A DNA stretch of 64,000 bases from Lucifuga dentata (GCA_014773175.1 VXCM01006063.1:1-64000); one strand, 5' to 3'; numbered from the stretch's first letter, positions 51,161 through 63,721 are shown. Numbers and translations are program-made. The notes: generated by a model not told the origin, from the sequence alone.

Positions 51161-51193
<33 letters not shown>
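51157..51193. repeat. (CA)n microsatellite
   Basis: CA dinucleotides with one AAA interruption. Confidence 0.95.
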
Positions 51194-51340
51194 GGTTGAC
51201 TCTGCTATAGGTTGTTACCCAGAGAACAGAGTAAATGAGGTCTTCGTGAGATTAAATGTCAAAGGTCTGAAGGACTACAAGTTGTGGAATCTAGTCAAAA
51301 CAGTTCTCTGTGTGGTGGTCACAGTGTCTGACACGCATGC

Positions 51341-51396
51341 CTCTTCTCTTCTCTTCTTTTCTCCTCTCCTCTCCTCTCCTCTCCTCTCCTATCCTC
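51341..51396. repeat. (CTCTT/CTCCT)n pentanucleotide repeat
   Basis: Pyrimidine pentamers changing from CTCTT to CTCCT. Confidence 0.9.
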
Positions 51397-52113
51397 ATAC
51401 TTGGCCCAACATCCTTTCAAGTACATTAGACCAATTTTCTTAATTTTTCAGTAGGTATCTGGTATATTACAGTAATATATACATATAGTTTTCTGTTGTA
51501 CTTCAACTTCAGTTCAGTAGGTGGCACTAAATATAACTTCAACCATTTCATTCACTCCAAATGTCAAACAGGGACAAAGGGTTACAGCATTTTGAATAAA
51601 CAGGATTAAATCTGACCAGATGGGAAGAGTTGGGAGCTTTATGCAAAATAAAATAACCTAGCATGATTCTCTCTGCAGATAGATTGTGTGGTTGTAAGAA
51701 TTCTAAGTAATGAATACTGATGAAGAATTTTCTGATTTTTACTAGTGTTCACTTCAGACACACAAATACATTATTTTACCAACATTCTTTTATCTCTTCA
51801 AACAGTCAATACAAATAGAAAAAGAGTTGAGAAGAGATATCTTCCTCAAAAGCTAAAATGTAGTTCTGGAGGTCTGGTGTTCACTTTATGGGTGGTAACT
51901 GGTAGTTTGTCTTTATTAATCAACCTCTATAATCTATCTATATCCTATATCTTATGCATTGGGCACATTCAGATGACAATAACAGCAGTAGCCTTCATTA
52001 TAGTTTGCACAGAATACACACAGACAAAAGAGTTATATTAGCATTTCCTTCTTCACTTTATAAACTTCTGCAACATACCTCATCCTGCATATTCTGTTTC
52101 AATGTCTCCCTCA

Positions 52114-52160
52114 TTCTCTCTCTCTCTCTCTCTCTTTCACACACACACACACACACACAC
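52114..52160. repeat. (CT)n-(CA)n microsatellite
   Basis: CT run followed by a CA run. Confidence 0.95.
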
Positions 52161-53211
52161 ATGCACAAAGCAAAACAAACTCCCGCTCATTCCCTCTGCA
52201 GTCGCCTCTGCTGCGCCCTGTAAATGGAAGGATTAATATAGTTGAATGGAGAGAGTCTCTCTCCTTTGTTGGCATGGAAGGCTCAGTAATTAGCTGCCTG
52301 GGGAGCCAGGAAGCAAGAGCCTCCGTCAGCCTCCATGTGTCTGTGTATGTGTGCGTGTGTGTGTGTTTTGTGAGTGTGTGTGAGACAGTACTCCACCAAA
52401 CAGAGGGTCATGAGCTAAACAGACAAAACGTTCCTGGATTATCCTCTTTAAACAGCTCTCTGTTAGTGATTTACACTTTTAGCACTCGTTGTTCCCACAC
52501 TTGAGGCCCTGTAGCCTGCAGCTCAGACAAACAGAAAAACAAGAGTTTCTCTCCATCTCATCCCCTCATTTTCTTTCTCACACAAGCACAACGCAATTAC
52601 AAACAGCCTACCGTCATTTGGAACTGAAGTGAGAGAATAATGTGATGTTACTCTACTGATTCCTCTGATGTGGAGCAGTGGAGGACACGGCTGAATAAGT
52701 ATCACTTATGTGACAAAGCTTCTGCTCACACACACACACACATACGACACAGCGTAAAGGGTACACAGTAGGAGACAGGGCTGGTGCACTGCATACATGT
52801 TTATGAAAAAGGGAAGTTTTGTGTTTCAGGTTTCAGTACATCTGCAGAAAATATCTGCTATAAATCATCACATTTCCTCTGAAGCTTTCATAAGCAAATG
52901 AGTTTCAGATGTGTTTTAAACACAAATGCTGCGTTATAACGAGCACTAGGCCCACAGTGTGAAACAGGATCAGCTCTTCTTCCTGTACAGGTGCAGTGTG
53001 TGAGGGTTTTTCAGGTATTGCTATGATGTGGCTCTTATTCAGAATGCCTATAAAGATTTCATCATTTATAAATAGCCATTATACATTTAATGATAATTAA
53101 TGAAATGATAATGATAATTGATGAAAGCTACATTTTAAGTGATTTTATTGTAAATCATGAGTGTAAAATAACAGTTTGAATGGAACAGCACTGAATGAAT
53201 TGAGGCACATC

Positions 53212-53412
53212 GGATCAGTGTTGCTTCTGTCACCTGACAGTCAGAAGGTCCTGGATTTGGAGTCCATGGGCCATCTGGGATCTTTCTGCATGGAATTTGA
53301 ATGTTCTCCCTGTTTCATCTGGGTGTTCTGATTTCCTCCCACCAAACTAAATTGCCCATAGGTGCGAGTGACCCTGCACAGGATAACTGGGTGTAAAAAA
53401 AATGGATGGATT
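53212..53412 (+). mobile_element. DANA-like tRNA-derived SINE, diverged
   Basis: Order and motifs match the teleost DANA-type SINE body: GCTTCTGTCACCTGACAG near the tRNA-like head, AGAAGGTCCTGGATTTGGAG at the B-box, TTTCTGCATGGAATTTGAAT, GTTCTCCCTG, CTAAATTGCCCATAGGTG, GGATAACTGGGTGTA, and a tail AAAAATGGATGGATTG. The A-box part is eroded and the middle is shortened. Confidence 0.75.
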
Positions 53413-53729
53413 GAGAAGTTGAAAGGGAGGGACAGCTTGTCCATCTGTGAAACAATTTAGCTGAAAGAGAATCACTGAGGATGATGAGTGCTGGTGACAG
53501 CGTCACTAGATATCAGATTGAGCCACTGAGGAGGTAGGCTAAAGCTCTCAGAAAGAACATTGCATCCGGCTCAGTGCTGTAATTATGTGCCCTATGATGC
53601 GTACAATGATCTGATAAAGCACACACATAGACCACACAAGCCATAATCCACGATAACTGCTGTGTTATAGGTTGTTAGATTGATTCATGGAGCTTCAGTT
53701 TGTCAGTGGTCTCCCTCCNATGTCTCTTC

Positions 53730-53732
<3 letters not shown>

Positions 53733-53766
<34 letters not shown>
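53733..53766. repeat. (CT)n microsatellite
   Basis: Uninterrupted CT dinucleotides, 14 bases after the N at 53719. Confidence 0.95.
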
Positions 53767-53769
<3 letters not shown>

Positions 53770-54344
53770 AGTCACCTCTGCCACAAATGAAACCGTCACC
53801 AAGGTTACAGCGTGTCACCTTTAAAGCAGCTTGCTATGCATTACTGTGGGTTATTGAATCACAGTGTACACACAGTGTGTCAGTCAGGTTTTCAAACAGT
53901 AAGTCAGTGCTTAGCTTCACTGACTGAACACAACTTATCATTGCCTGGGTCTCACCAGCAGATTGAGAACCAAGTCGTGCATGTGCTTGTTTCAAAGTTG
54001 ATATTATGAGCATTTCATTTTCATCAAGGCATAAGATTGACGCCATAGAGCTGGCAGACAGATATGAACACAAGGTTTTGTGGCCTATACTCTGAAGGCT
54101 CCCTTTGCCTCTTATTGCATGATTCTCATCTTTTGCATGTTTCAAATATTTTTATGAATGATTGCATCAACTATATGTATTCTTTGATGAGAGGAAATTC
54201 AAGTTTCAGAAAAGCACTATTAACTCTTTTGCATTCAGTGGTTTTTACGTGGACCATAATAATACAGTAATGCCTAACAGCCACTTTGCAGCAACTTCCA
54301 GTTAACACCAACAAACAACAAAAAGCACCTAAGGTGAATGTTTG

Positions 54345-54776
54345 TTAAAGGACCATACAAGTGGTTTTGCATGTTTGAGCCCAATAAATACTATCTGCAT
54401 ACTGCCAACCATTTCCAAAATAAAACCATATTGTAGTTTTGGTTATTTTGTCAAATCCCGTAATCTTTCAAAATCAAATGTTTAGGTGATACATCCACCA
54501 TAAAATTCAGTGTTTCACCTGCCAACACCTATGCAAGATTGTTTTAATTTCTCAGTAAAAGCTGTCTTTTCCTGGGATAACATTCCCTGGCAGAGACAGG
54601 AAGTTGATTTTTTTGTAGTGAATGAACTGAAACCAATGGCAGTTTGGAAGGTAGGAAAAACAAATCTAAATCAAGTAGTATGCCTTGGAAAATGGTTGAC
54701 AGTAATGTAACATACAGTATATGCGGGTTGTATTTATTGGGCTCAAACATGCAAAATCACTGGTATTGTCCTTTAA
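54345..54776 (-). mobile_element. MITE family A, copy 3 (432 bp, inverted orientation)
   Basis: Both termini are present with TTAA on each side: TTAA-AGGACCATAC at left, GTCCT-TTAA at right. Internal arms match copy 1 in reverse complement: the right-arm signature (Phe-like AATCAAATGTTTAGGTGAT block) lies on the left here. It is shorter than copy 1 through loss of the T-rich middle. It lies upstream of insr. Confidence 0.75.
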
Positions 54777-56115
54777 GACCATTATATTTTAGTTTTTTTC
54801 CTCCTTTTTGTCACACCATCTGTTGTGTTGCCTAACAGAAGTTTATTACAGATGTTGATTAATGGCTGACAGACCTAATGATCTATGTAAAAACATTGCC
54901 ATTTTGTAGTCAAGCAGCAACAGCAAATTTTTAAAAGAATGAATGACTGAATGCTTTTAACCTTTTTCATGACGACAGCTAATTCTTTTTGTCCTTTATG
55001 TCATGCTGACCAAGTCAACTGTCCAATCAGAGTGAAGATAAAGGAAGACACAGACCAGAGTATTTGCTAAAGGAAAGGTTTCTTTCTCTCAAATAGTGTC
55101 TCCTGAACTGCAGGACCCTCCACTGAACCCAGCCTCTGCCGCTGCAGTCCATCATGGTGTTTGGGTACGCGTGTGTGTTCACCTTTGTACTGTGTGTGAG
55201 ACACGTAACCGTGGGTCACACACCCATCACAGCGAGCCTTGTTTTCCCACACTTGGACCACAACACACTTATCTATAAACAGATTAGACTGTCAAGGTCA
55301 CCTCTGCTACCCACTCCTCTCTTTCCCTTTTGCTTTTCACACACAAACTCTCCGTACATGAATCCACCTTCTCCATATGCCTCCTCCATTGTCAGCATTT
55401 TCTCCCTTCTTTCTCCTTCCTGATCTCTGCCTCTTCTTTCCATTTTCCACCTGTTTTTCTGCTTCTTCTCTTCCCTTGCTCCTAGCCTTCCCCTCACCTC
55501 TTCTCACCCATCCACCATTTGTTCTTTTTCTCACACTGATGGACAGTACAGGGGGCCACAGGGGGCCGTATACAGGGTTAACGGATTAGTTTTGTCACTG
55601 ATAAGGAGCCAGGGAGAAGGATTGCAGGGCGAAACCGAGTGCCCTTCCTGAGGGGATGTGTCAGTGACAGCCTTATCCACGTATTGTTGGATCGAGAGCA
55701 AACGTGATACGCGGGGAAAAACACGAAGGAGAGGAGAGCCAAGGTCAGGTCAATGTCACTTGTCCCCCGAAAACAGCGCAGACCCAGGGGAAAGATGTGT
55801 TGGCTTCAGGAAGATAGTGTGTGCTGCAGAACATCAAAGTCTGACTCTCACACTTCCCCTCACACTGGGAATACGAGGACACTGTTGTTTTGTTGCTTCC
55901 TTTCGCACGTAAATGCGTACACGTGTATGCACACATGCAGGACAGTTATTGTGCAATCAGCTCGATTCTTAGAGACATTACCTGCTGGAATGAACTTGCC
56001 GGGAGACAATTTGTGTGAGGAAGAGAACACTAACTTTGTGGGTTTTTTTCTCTTCAATAATAAACACAGAACATATTAAAAAATACTAACATAAAAGTAA
56101 ATGATACAGTTTTAC

Positions 56116-56137
56116 AAAAAAAAAAAAAAAAAAAAAA
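56116..56137. repeat. poly(A)
   Basis: A run left of the hAT remnant. Confidence 0.9.
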
Positions 56138-56219
56138 TGACCAGTGTCAAACAGAAATCTAGTGACAAGTACCAGAAGGAAAGAGACAAACCTTAGAAGG
56201 GCATGATCAAGCTTCCCAC

Positions 56220-57090
56220 AGAACTCACATACTCAATAAGCAAACTCCGGTCCAGATCCAGAACAAATTACAATCTAATCTAGACCAGGAACAAAATCCT
56301 TTTTTTTTTTTTTTTTNTTTTTTTTTTTTTTTGGTCATTTCAGTGACACTTCAACCTACCTGTCATCTTTTACCTTTTAGAAGCTGCCATTAGCAAGCTT
56401 GTTGTCAGAGGTATGAGGTTCATGTTCAAAACTAGCCAACACAAAGAAAGAAAAGATTAAGAGTTAAAACCGGGTGTTTATGGATGAGTGGAGGGAGAAA
56501 TGCACATTAATTCTACCCATAGGAAGCATGAGACTAATATGCTTGATTTGCAATGAAACAATGGTCTTTGTGAAGAGCCATAACCTAAAACAGCTCTATG
56601 ACACCAACCATCTATCCCACAACAACGAAGTAAGAACCACAAACTTAACCAGCTGAAAACGCTTCACTTACAGCAGTAAGGGTTCTAGACAAACACAAGA
56701 AACACTTCTCTGACACTGAGTGCATATGTGAGGAGATGGAGGTCATTCTAAAAAGAAGGTAAAAAGATGAAATGAGAGAAAATAATATATTAACATTGTC
56801 AGATTCCACCGCAGCAAGATGAACTGAGATAGCTGCTGAAGATTTGCTAAAGAAATTTTGTGATGCATAAAAAAAAGGCAAAATTCATCTCACTGGCAGT
56901 GGAAGAACACTACCAGTTAGATTTTATGATGAAGGAAATTTAAAGACTTGGTAACAGAGCAAATGGGTCACTTCTCCAAGTAAAACAAAGTTGCAGAGTT
57001 AATGTCCCCCTCTACCGGACTCAACAACCTGTGATGTCCTGAAAATTGACTAAGGGGACCACTAAGACTTGTATTTGAGTTGTAGTCTAC
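56220..57090 (+). mobile_element. decayed hAT element (GTF2IRD2/ZBED-like family)
   Basis: The left part AAACTCCGGTCCAGATCCAG and the right part TAAGACTTGTATTTGAGTTG correspond to the left and right ends of the hAT element at 18880-19431 (ACTCCGGTTTGGATCCAG and TAAGATTTGTATTTGAGTGC). Between them lies a broken transposase reading frame. Exact ends and target duplication are not clear. A poly(T) run with a single N (56300-56332) interrupts the left part. Confidence 0.65.
56474..56960 (+). pseudogene. hAT transposase N-terminal remnant (BED-like zinc finger)
   Basis: The frame 56474-56656 reads FMDEWREKCTLILPIGSM, then LICLICNETMVFVKSHNLK, YDTNHLS and NNEVRTTNL. This is the pattern of BED-like zinc finger hAT proteins related to GTF2IRD2 and ZBED5: EW..K, CLICxET, NxKxHYxTxH. 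After the stop, decayed pieces continue in changing frames: LDKHKKHFSDTE (about 56676), LSDSTAAR (about 56799), ISLAVEE (about 56886), and VRFYDEG (about 56918), matching the order of family motifs. Several stops and frameshifts make it nonfunctional. The first His of the zinc finger is replaced (HNLKQLYDTNH instead of KRHYETKH). Confidence 0.7.
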
Positions 57091-57121
57091 TAGTTTTTTT
57101 TTTCCAAAAAAAAAAAAAAAA

Positions 57122-57168
57122 NNNNNNNNNNNNNNNNNNNNNNNNNNNNNNNNNNNNNNNNNNNNNNN
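57122..57168. other. assembly gap (47 N)
   Basis: Run of N between a poly(A) and a poly(T) tract just right of the hAT remnant; the two tracts are inverted copies, so a fold-back may have blocked closure. Confidence 0.99.
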
Positions 57169-58755
57169 TTTTTTTTTTTTTTTTTTTTGGCAACAGCCAA
57201 CCAATGAATACTAACTGATTATACTGTACAACAATCTGATTATATGATCTTGTTTTTAATTTGGAGTGGGTTAAAGCTGAGATGGATGCCAGTTGTTAAT
57301 GTGCACATACGTGCCATTCTATAAAATGGGTCAGCTGTACTTTTTTGTTGTCTGTCCTTTTTCTTGTGTGCTTGTGAAAGCAGCAACGGGGCAACTTGTG
57401 AGTGCAGATCAGAGCAGGGATAAAAATTCCCAGGATTCTTGTGACACAAGAAGTGCACAATGACCCCCTGTGTCCTTCTTGAATGGAAGGATTTTTCAAG
57501 GATTAAAATATCCGTCAAAGCACACCATATCCAATGAGTGGAAGTTATTACAAATGATTTATAATGTGATGATAACAGAGAAAGTTTTCTTAAAACATAC
57601 AAAAATAAAATGTTTTATTTGCAGTAAACTACACATTTTATCAGCCTGTATGAAGTTGGATTCTTAGAAGTTAGTGAATTATCAAAGGGATCTTGAGAAA
57701 GTGATGAATTCCTACAGCAGATCTGTGTGGATTGTTGTTGAATACATACTGTATGTGGTTGGATATGCTAATTAAATAACATTTCCTTTTCCTTCTTATG
57801 ATCCTATTCAGCTTGAAACACTGTAATTCATCATTTCAAATATAATGCTGAACAGTATCTCCCTGCTTTTCTAGCAATAACATAACATTATTAAGCTTTT
57901 GGACCCAGGAATAAAACAGGTCACAGTGAAATTGCTTGTTGTAAAGATTTATTGGACACATAATTGGACATTAACCATAAACTACATATGACATAACAAC
58001 TGCTTGTGTTTTCCTTATTCCTGATGTAAAAAGGAAATTGTTAGAAAAAATGTGGATTACAGTCTGTCCCTTATGAAATGACAAAAGGACAATGTTTACT
58101 GTCAAAAACAGCCTATAAATAATGTAGAGCTGATGTATCAGGAAGGAAATAAAGCAAATCACAACGAAAGATTTCCTTTAAAATACTTTTTTAAACAAAA
58201 ATAGACCTGGCTCGTGCAGGTCAAGGTGGAAACTGCCTTGCTATTTAGCACATGGATTGACCGAGACAAGTGAGAGGAATGGGAAATGCTTAATTACTTC
58301 CTGAAAGCAAGCCTGGTTGTGGGATAAATACAACAGCATTGTATTAGTGTTTACAGAGGAAACTGGCCCAGCCGCACACCACCCATCCTGGACACGGCAA
58401 ACACCACATCCAAGGTAAGAACTAGTTCTTCTGAGAGGATCAAAGACAGATTGCACTCTTGATGTCACCATCAATTACAGGGGGTGGAGAGAGTCTGATA
58501 GTAACCTGGCCCACCCAGTGCAAAGCTATTTCCCCCTGTGAACAGTCTCTTCCCCAAACTAAATCAGAACTAGCACGGCTATCAAACAAACTGCCAAAAT
58601 CCTTGATTAGTTTCCCCTTCCGTCTGCTGTTTACTATTGTTAGTGACCCTGGAATCGAGCCAAAGTTCAGACCCGGAGCCCTTGTCAGTTAGTTGACAGT
58701 AAAGCTTAAGTATGTGTATGTGTTTATGTGTGTGTGGCCTGTTCTTTTCCGTCCT

Positions 58756-58791
58756 GGAGGAGGAGGAAGAGGAGGAGGAGGAGGAGGAGGA
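58756..58791. repeat. (GGA)n trinucleotide repeat
   Basis: GGA units with one AGA interruption. Confidence 0.9.
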
Positions 58792-59391
58792 CAAGGGGGG
58801 AAGCTAGGCATCAAAGCCTTTAACTATTCCATATTCCCAAGGCCTATTTCCAGCTGCAGCCCTGAGGCATGCTACTGCAACATCCTGCAGCTCAAGCCTG
58901 ACTGACCACAGTGCTGCTCCATGACCCAGAGGCCACGGCTCTGCAGGCTGAGAATGGGAGGAACCGGGGACCATCTTATGTCTTGAAACTTCCCAGAATG
59001 ACAATAATAAAAACTGTGTTTGTTTATGTTCTCACACGGAGAGTTGGGAATGGAGGAAACAGGACGGCTGTAAAAGTTCAGCAAGGGGTCCGAGAGTCTA
59101 CAAACAAACTTCTGCAAGCAGGAATAATTGTGATGTTATGTCATTTACTTGACAGCATTTGAGTGTATGTGCATGTAAGAACAGAGTGCCTAAAAGAGGC
59201 TTGTTGTGTGACTTATTGCTATAAATAACGCCTGTGTGAAAATATGAGGGAAAAAAAAGAGCCCAAATTAGGACAGAAAAATTCAAAGTGTGTGTAAAAA
59301 TAATCATCACATTCAGCATCCAGGCTAAGATTAGATAGGTGATGATCAGGAACATGTGGCAACTGTATCAGCTGTATCAGTGGAAGACGCC

Positions 59392-59393
<2 letters not shown>

Positions 59394-59438
<45 letters not shown>

Positions 59439-59440
59439 GC
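59394..59440. repeat. (GT)n microsatellite
   Basis: GT dinucleotides ending in GCGTGTGC before a T run. Confidence 0.95.
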
Positions 59441-60216
59441 TTTTTTTTGTGATCAATTTTTTTATTAAATTTTGTGTCTATATAGAACATAATCAAACCA
59501 ACCAATAACATAAATTCAAACATTAAAAAGCAAAAAAGGGGAGGGGGCGCTATCTCATCCATACACTATATATACATATATAACAGATTTAATTGTGCAG
59601 CATATTGGATAGTAAAACATGCTTTTTAAACAGTTCATAAATTATAACTGCTTTAATAATGTCAGTAAGTCATTTATTAATGCTTTATTAGTGATAACCA
59701 ACAGGAGGATACACTGTACATAACCCAAAGAGATTTTCCACAGCCTGGCAATCCAGATGTTCATATTAAATGGCTTACTATGACGCATGAATAATGATAA
59801 TGATAATAACAATATGAATGCGTGGATTTTCAGAAAGAGTTACTTCATTTTCAGCAATCTGGATATGTTGACTGACGATGTATCATGATGCCAGCGTTCC
59901 TCCATGACCTGTCGCCTCACTCAAAAAAAGCTTCAAAATGTCAGTTTGCTTTCTTATTCACAGTCCATCCAAACATCATCTATAGAAGACAATTCCCTCA
60001 TTTCCACCAATAAAATGTATATTTTTTTCAGCACAGTTATTGTTTATTCCCTGAATTATCCCACTTCTTTCTGCATTTCAGTTGTCATGAGGATTTTGCT
60101 GAAGATCTCTGACAGTGAAAAAAAAAAGTCTATTTCTAACCCGGGTCTTATGTTTTATTCAGCTTCTTTTCTATGAGGAGTTATTGTGTTGAGTAGGACG
60201 GAGGAAAGGGAGGAAA

Positions 60217-60242
60217 GGGGGGGGGGGGNAGGGGGGGGGGGG
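60217..60242. repeat. poly(G) with single N
   Basis: G run broken by NA at 60229-60230. Confidence 0.95.
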
Positions 60243-60703
60243 CTGTCAGAAAACAGGAGAGGTGAACAGGTAAAACTGGGAAAGAATGCAGGTGATACAG
60301 ATAAATAATAGATGGGCAGAGATGAACAGATGCGGTCAGAGAGAGGAGAGAGAGAACAGAATGTGAGTAAAAGTACTGCTGCTGGGCTCCCACAGGCCAC
60401 ATTTGCTGAATTGTACTTAAAAGTACCTCTTGTGTAAATGAAATAGTGCTGAACCAATTCATTAATTTAGCGAGGGACAGAGAATTCATCAATAATTCAT
60501 CAATAACCGCTTTAATGTTTGAGAGAGGGAGGGAGAGATGGTCAGTATTAAACGCTTTTACAACATAACAGCCTTTATGTCTATCATCAGAATCATAGAC
60601 AAATTATTTGTTTTCTCGGCTGTTGCCAAGGTGGCCGAGCGTTTCGAGAGGTTGTCCTGAGAGACAAATCTTGTCCAATCAAATTGGTAAATGAAGAATT
60701 ACG

Positions 60704-60747
60704 TGACTCAGAGAGTTCATCATGACTCAGAGTTTATCACTGAGTCA
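60704..60747. promoter_or_regulatory. cluster of three AP-1-type TGACTCA sites
   Basis: TGACTCA occurs at 60704-60710 and 60723-60729 and its complement TGAGTCA at 60741-60747, all exact bZIP (AP-1) consensus heptamers within 44 bp. The setting is non-coding, about 10 kb upstream of insr. It could be an enhancer or a chance local duplication. Confidence 0.4.
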
Positions 60748-61040
60748 CACAAGATTGAGCATATATGCAAGTTTTGCACAAGAAGTAAAAAACTAAACAA
60801 ATACACAAAGTTGAGCTGCATTGCAAATTAGTTACAGGCAGTCTGGACAAATGTTCTATCATGGACCACGAGTGCATGGACACACGCATACATGCACGCA
60901 CACCTGGACTGAAGATGCTCACCTGACCAGCTATTGCAAGAGTGATATTAGTTTTTAAAAATGATGTGGGTGCAGGTAAACCTAAAATTAGTTTGCGGAC
61001 TGTCTTTGGGTTGTATTATTTCCTTAACCACCCCAAATGT

Positions 61041-61340
61041 CTGGAGGTGGAAAGTAACTAGTACATTTACTCAAATAATGTACTCAAGTGGTTTTTAGGT
61101 ACTTTTTCAATTTTGGGAGACATTGTACTTTTACTGATTATTTACCCAATATTTATTATTTATTTATTATCCTCTAAAGAGAACTGTTCCTTACAATTAA
61201 TAGTTTTACTTTTAGAACACTTGAATAAATTGTATTGCCTATCTGTTTACTGATACTTCAGTAAAATTTTAAAATGAAAACAATAACTTTAACTAATGGA
61301 GTATTTTTCTATTGTAATATTTCCATTTTCTACTCCAAAC
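61041..61340 (+). mobile_element. teleost interspersed repeat (GTGGAAAGTAACTAGTAC type)
   Basis: Begins GAGGTGGAAAGTAACTAGTA then CATTTACTCAAATAATGTAC, which I recognise as the start of an abundant fish repeat usually assigned to short DNA transposons. The rest is AT-rich with GTACTTTTACT-type units, and the right end is vague. Assignment is from memory of the repeat, not from termini. Confidence 0.5.
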
Positions 61341-62474
61341 CAAGTCCAAACACGTTTCTGTGTGTACAGATTACTGCTCTCTCCCCTTAAATAAAGTAAT
61401 ATGTTGCTGTTGCACACATACTGTATGTATTATTCATACTCACAGCTTCTATTTTATTTCAGTGATTGCTAATAATAAAATAACATATACCGAGAGTGAT
61501 CTTGACTGTTTTACTGTAATAGATCCTGTCCTCAGTCTGCAGGAGCATTAGGGTCATTCATCCCTTTACAAAGGTTTTAAATTGAGCTAAAGCACCATGA
61601 TGTGAGCACAGGATTGAGTGTGTGACACAAAAACACTCCTGCACAATAAACACACTCATTTCCTCCTGATCGACTTCTGTCCCGCTGGTTCCTGCAGCTC
61701 AGACCTCCTTCACAAATACAAACAGGAGAAGAGCTTTTTATCAAAGCAAATGCTCATAATGTGACCATCCTCTTCCTCCGTCTCCTCCTCATTTAACAAG
61801 GCCGGAGAAACAGACAAAGCAAGGAACCAATAGTCAAGTACAAAGACCTACCATTGGTCTGACAACCAGCATTAGTATTGATCTGGAGTGTTGAGAGATG
61901 ATGGATTGGACAGGAAAGCCTTTGCTGCATTGTCAACTTGCCGTTTCTCCCATGTAGGCAGGATTTATCTATGTGTACACGATCAGGTATGAAACACAAA
62001 ATGATCACAGAAAATGCAACAAAACTCATTACAAAGATGGATTGTTTGGGTTGAGATTGGGCCAACAGATTAACATGTTCTTGACAACCTCGGAGAAGAA
62101 TTTTTACCAAAATATAATCCTTATTTATTTGCAATTAATCGCCAACCATCTGTTTGGCCTTGACATTGCGACTCAGCGGACAAAACGTGATGAATGACGC
62201 AGACAGCTCCCTTGAGAGAAACCATGGTCTTAGCCATCCTCGCAAATAACAAGAAGCCCAAGAATTCAGCTCTTTTATCAACATTTTAACACAGCAACGA
62301 GAGGCACATATGATTATTTTCATGTCAAAGCCAAAAGCAACTTTGCTTATTTGTGCTTAATTTTGTGGGTATTTTGAGTTTCTGTCATGTTGAACTTCTC
62401 ACAGATTAGAAAAGATGACTATTTTCATTCATTTATATAAGTTCAGGAAGGTGATGAAAACAAAAACAGAACTA

Positions 62475-62500
62475 ACACACACACACACACACACACACAC
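62475..62500. repeat. (CA)n microsatellite
   Basis: Uninterrupted CA dinucleotides directly left of the palindrome at 62515. Confidence 0.95.
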
Positions 62501-62514
62501 CCTGTGCTACCCTG

Positions 62515-62551
62515 AGGTACCTCCCTTATTCCAGGAATAAGGGAGGCACCT
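62515..62551. repeat. near-perfect 37-bp palindrome
   Basis: AGGTACCTCCCTTATTCC and GGAATAAGGGAGGCACCT pair at 17 of 18 positions around a single A. It follows a (CA)n tract. It could be a cruciform-prone site, a recent inverted duplication, or a sequencing fold-back. Confidence 0.75.
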
Positions 62552-63592
62552 GCTGTGCATCTGCTGTGGTGGCTTGGGGCCTCCTGGGGGAGAACATTGA
62601 GGGGGGCCCCTTAGCGGTCCTCCTGCTTCCAACAGATCAGTTTGGTTAAACAGCGCATTATACTTCTGCTGGGGCTGTAACNAACAATAACCTTTACCCA
62701 CCTCCCGCCCCCCAGCACGCATCTCAGTCTCTGCTCTCGGGCCTCAGGCTGAGCCCAGAGCCTTGACTCCCAGCTTCTCCTGCTTCATACAGCATACCCA
62801 CATCCTGTTTTTACCCGCAAGGCCTCCTCCCTGTCTGACATCGATTCCCTGCCTCAGCCTGCTCACAGAAAACCACCTCCGAGTCACCTGAGGCCTCAAA
62901 CCTCAGTCCAAATTCTAGTTTCAAACATGTGCTTAAGCCTGCCGTCTTACACCTGAGCCACAACCTCCAGCTTTCCTTTGCCTGCTTTTTCCTCCCATCT
63001 CCAAACCACAAAGCCTCGCACCGGCCGCACTCTACAATCCTGCCTGCTGGGAGATCCTGAATCAGTGAAAGGTGAAAGAGCAAAGAATCAAGAAATTAAG
63101 CCTCTCAGCAGTGCTACCTGGGCTCTATGCATCAAAGGCTGAGTAGAAAGCAACGGAGAGGGTTTTCTTTTCACCGGGGACTCTTTCAGCGCCGTGCCAC
63201 CTGACAAATAGGCTGGAAGGTTCAGTGCATTAACCCACATGCTGATGCTCTGCTGGGAACACGGAGGGATGGAGGGGCAATGCAGGCTTTCACTGAATGA
63301 CATACAGCTCAGGTCTTTGGGGGCCAATAAACACACCGTCTCAGGTGAAAACACACACAAGCACATACATGCACAGGCACAAATACACACTATACACACA
63401 GCTACAGGACAAAGCTGCAGTGCTGTTATGGCTGGTGGATCAACGTGTGATTTTATTTTTGAAGGATAATTAGATGAAATTCATTTTCCTGGTTCCATTT
63501 CTTACACCAGCTCAGCCATCACAGGTAAGAGGGGTGAAAGTGGTGCTTCAGCTACTTCAACGCTCCAGTCAGAGAGCCGCCATAACACAGAT

Positions 63593-63632
<40 letters not shown>

Positions 63633-63721
63633 CTGTAGTTTGTCGGAGAGGAACCCTTGTTAGGGTGTTAGGGTGGGGAAGAGCCACAGACACAACAAAA
63701 CCACACACACACACACACACA
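63593..63721. repeat. (TG)n and (CA)n microsatellite pair
   Basis: A TG tract at 63593-63631 and a CA tract at about 63701-63721. They are inverted to each other and about 70 bp apart. Confidence 0.9.

Noticed and set aside
51341..51396. Regular short repeats as a CRISPR-like array
   Set aside because: A pure pentanucleotide microsatellite without spacers, in vertebrate DNA.
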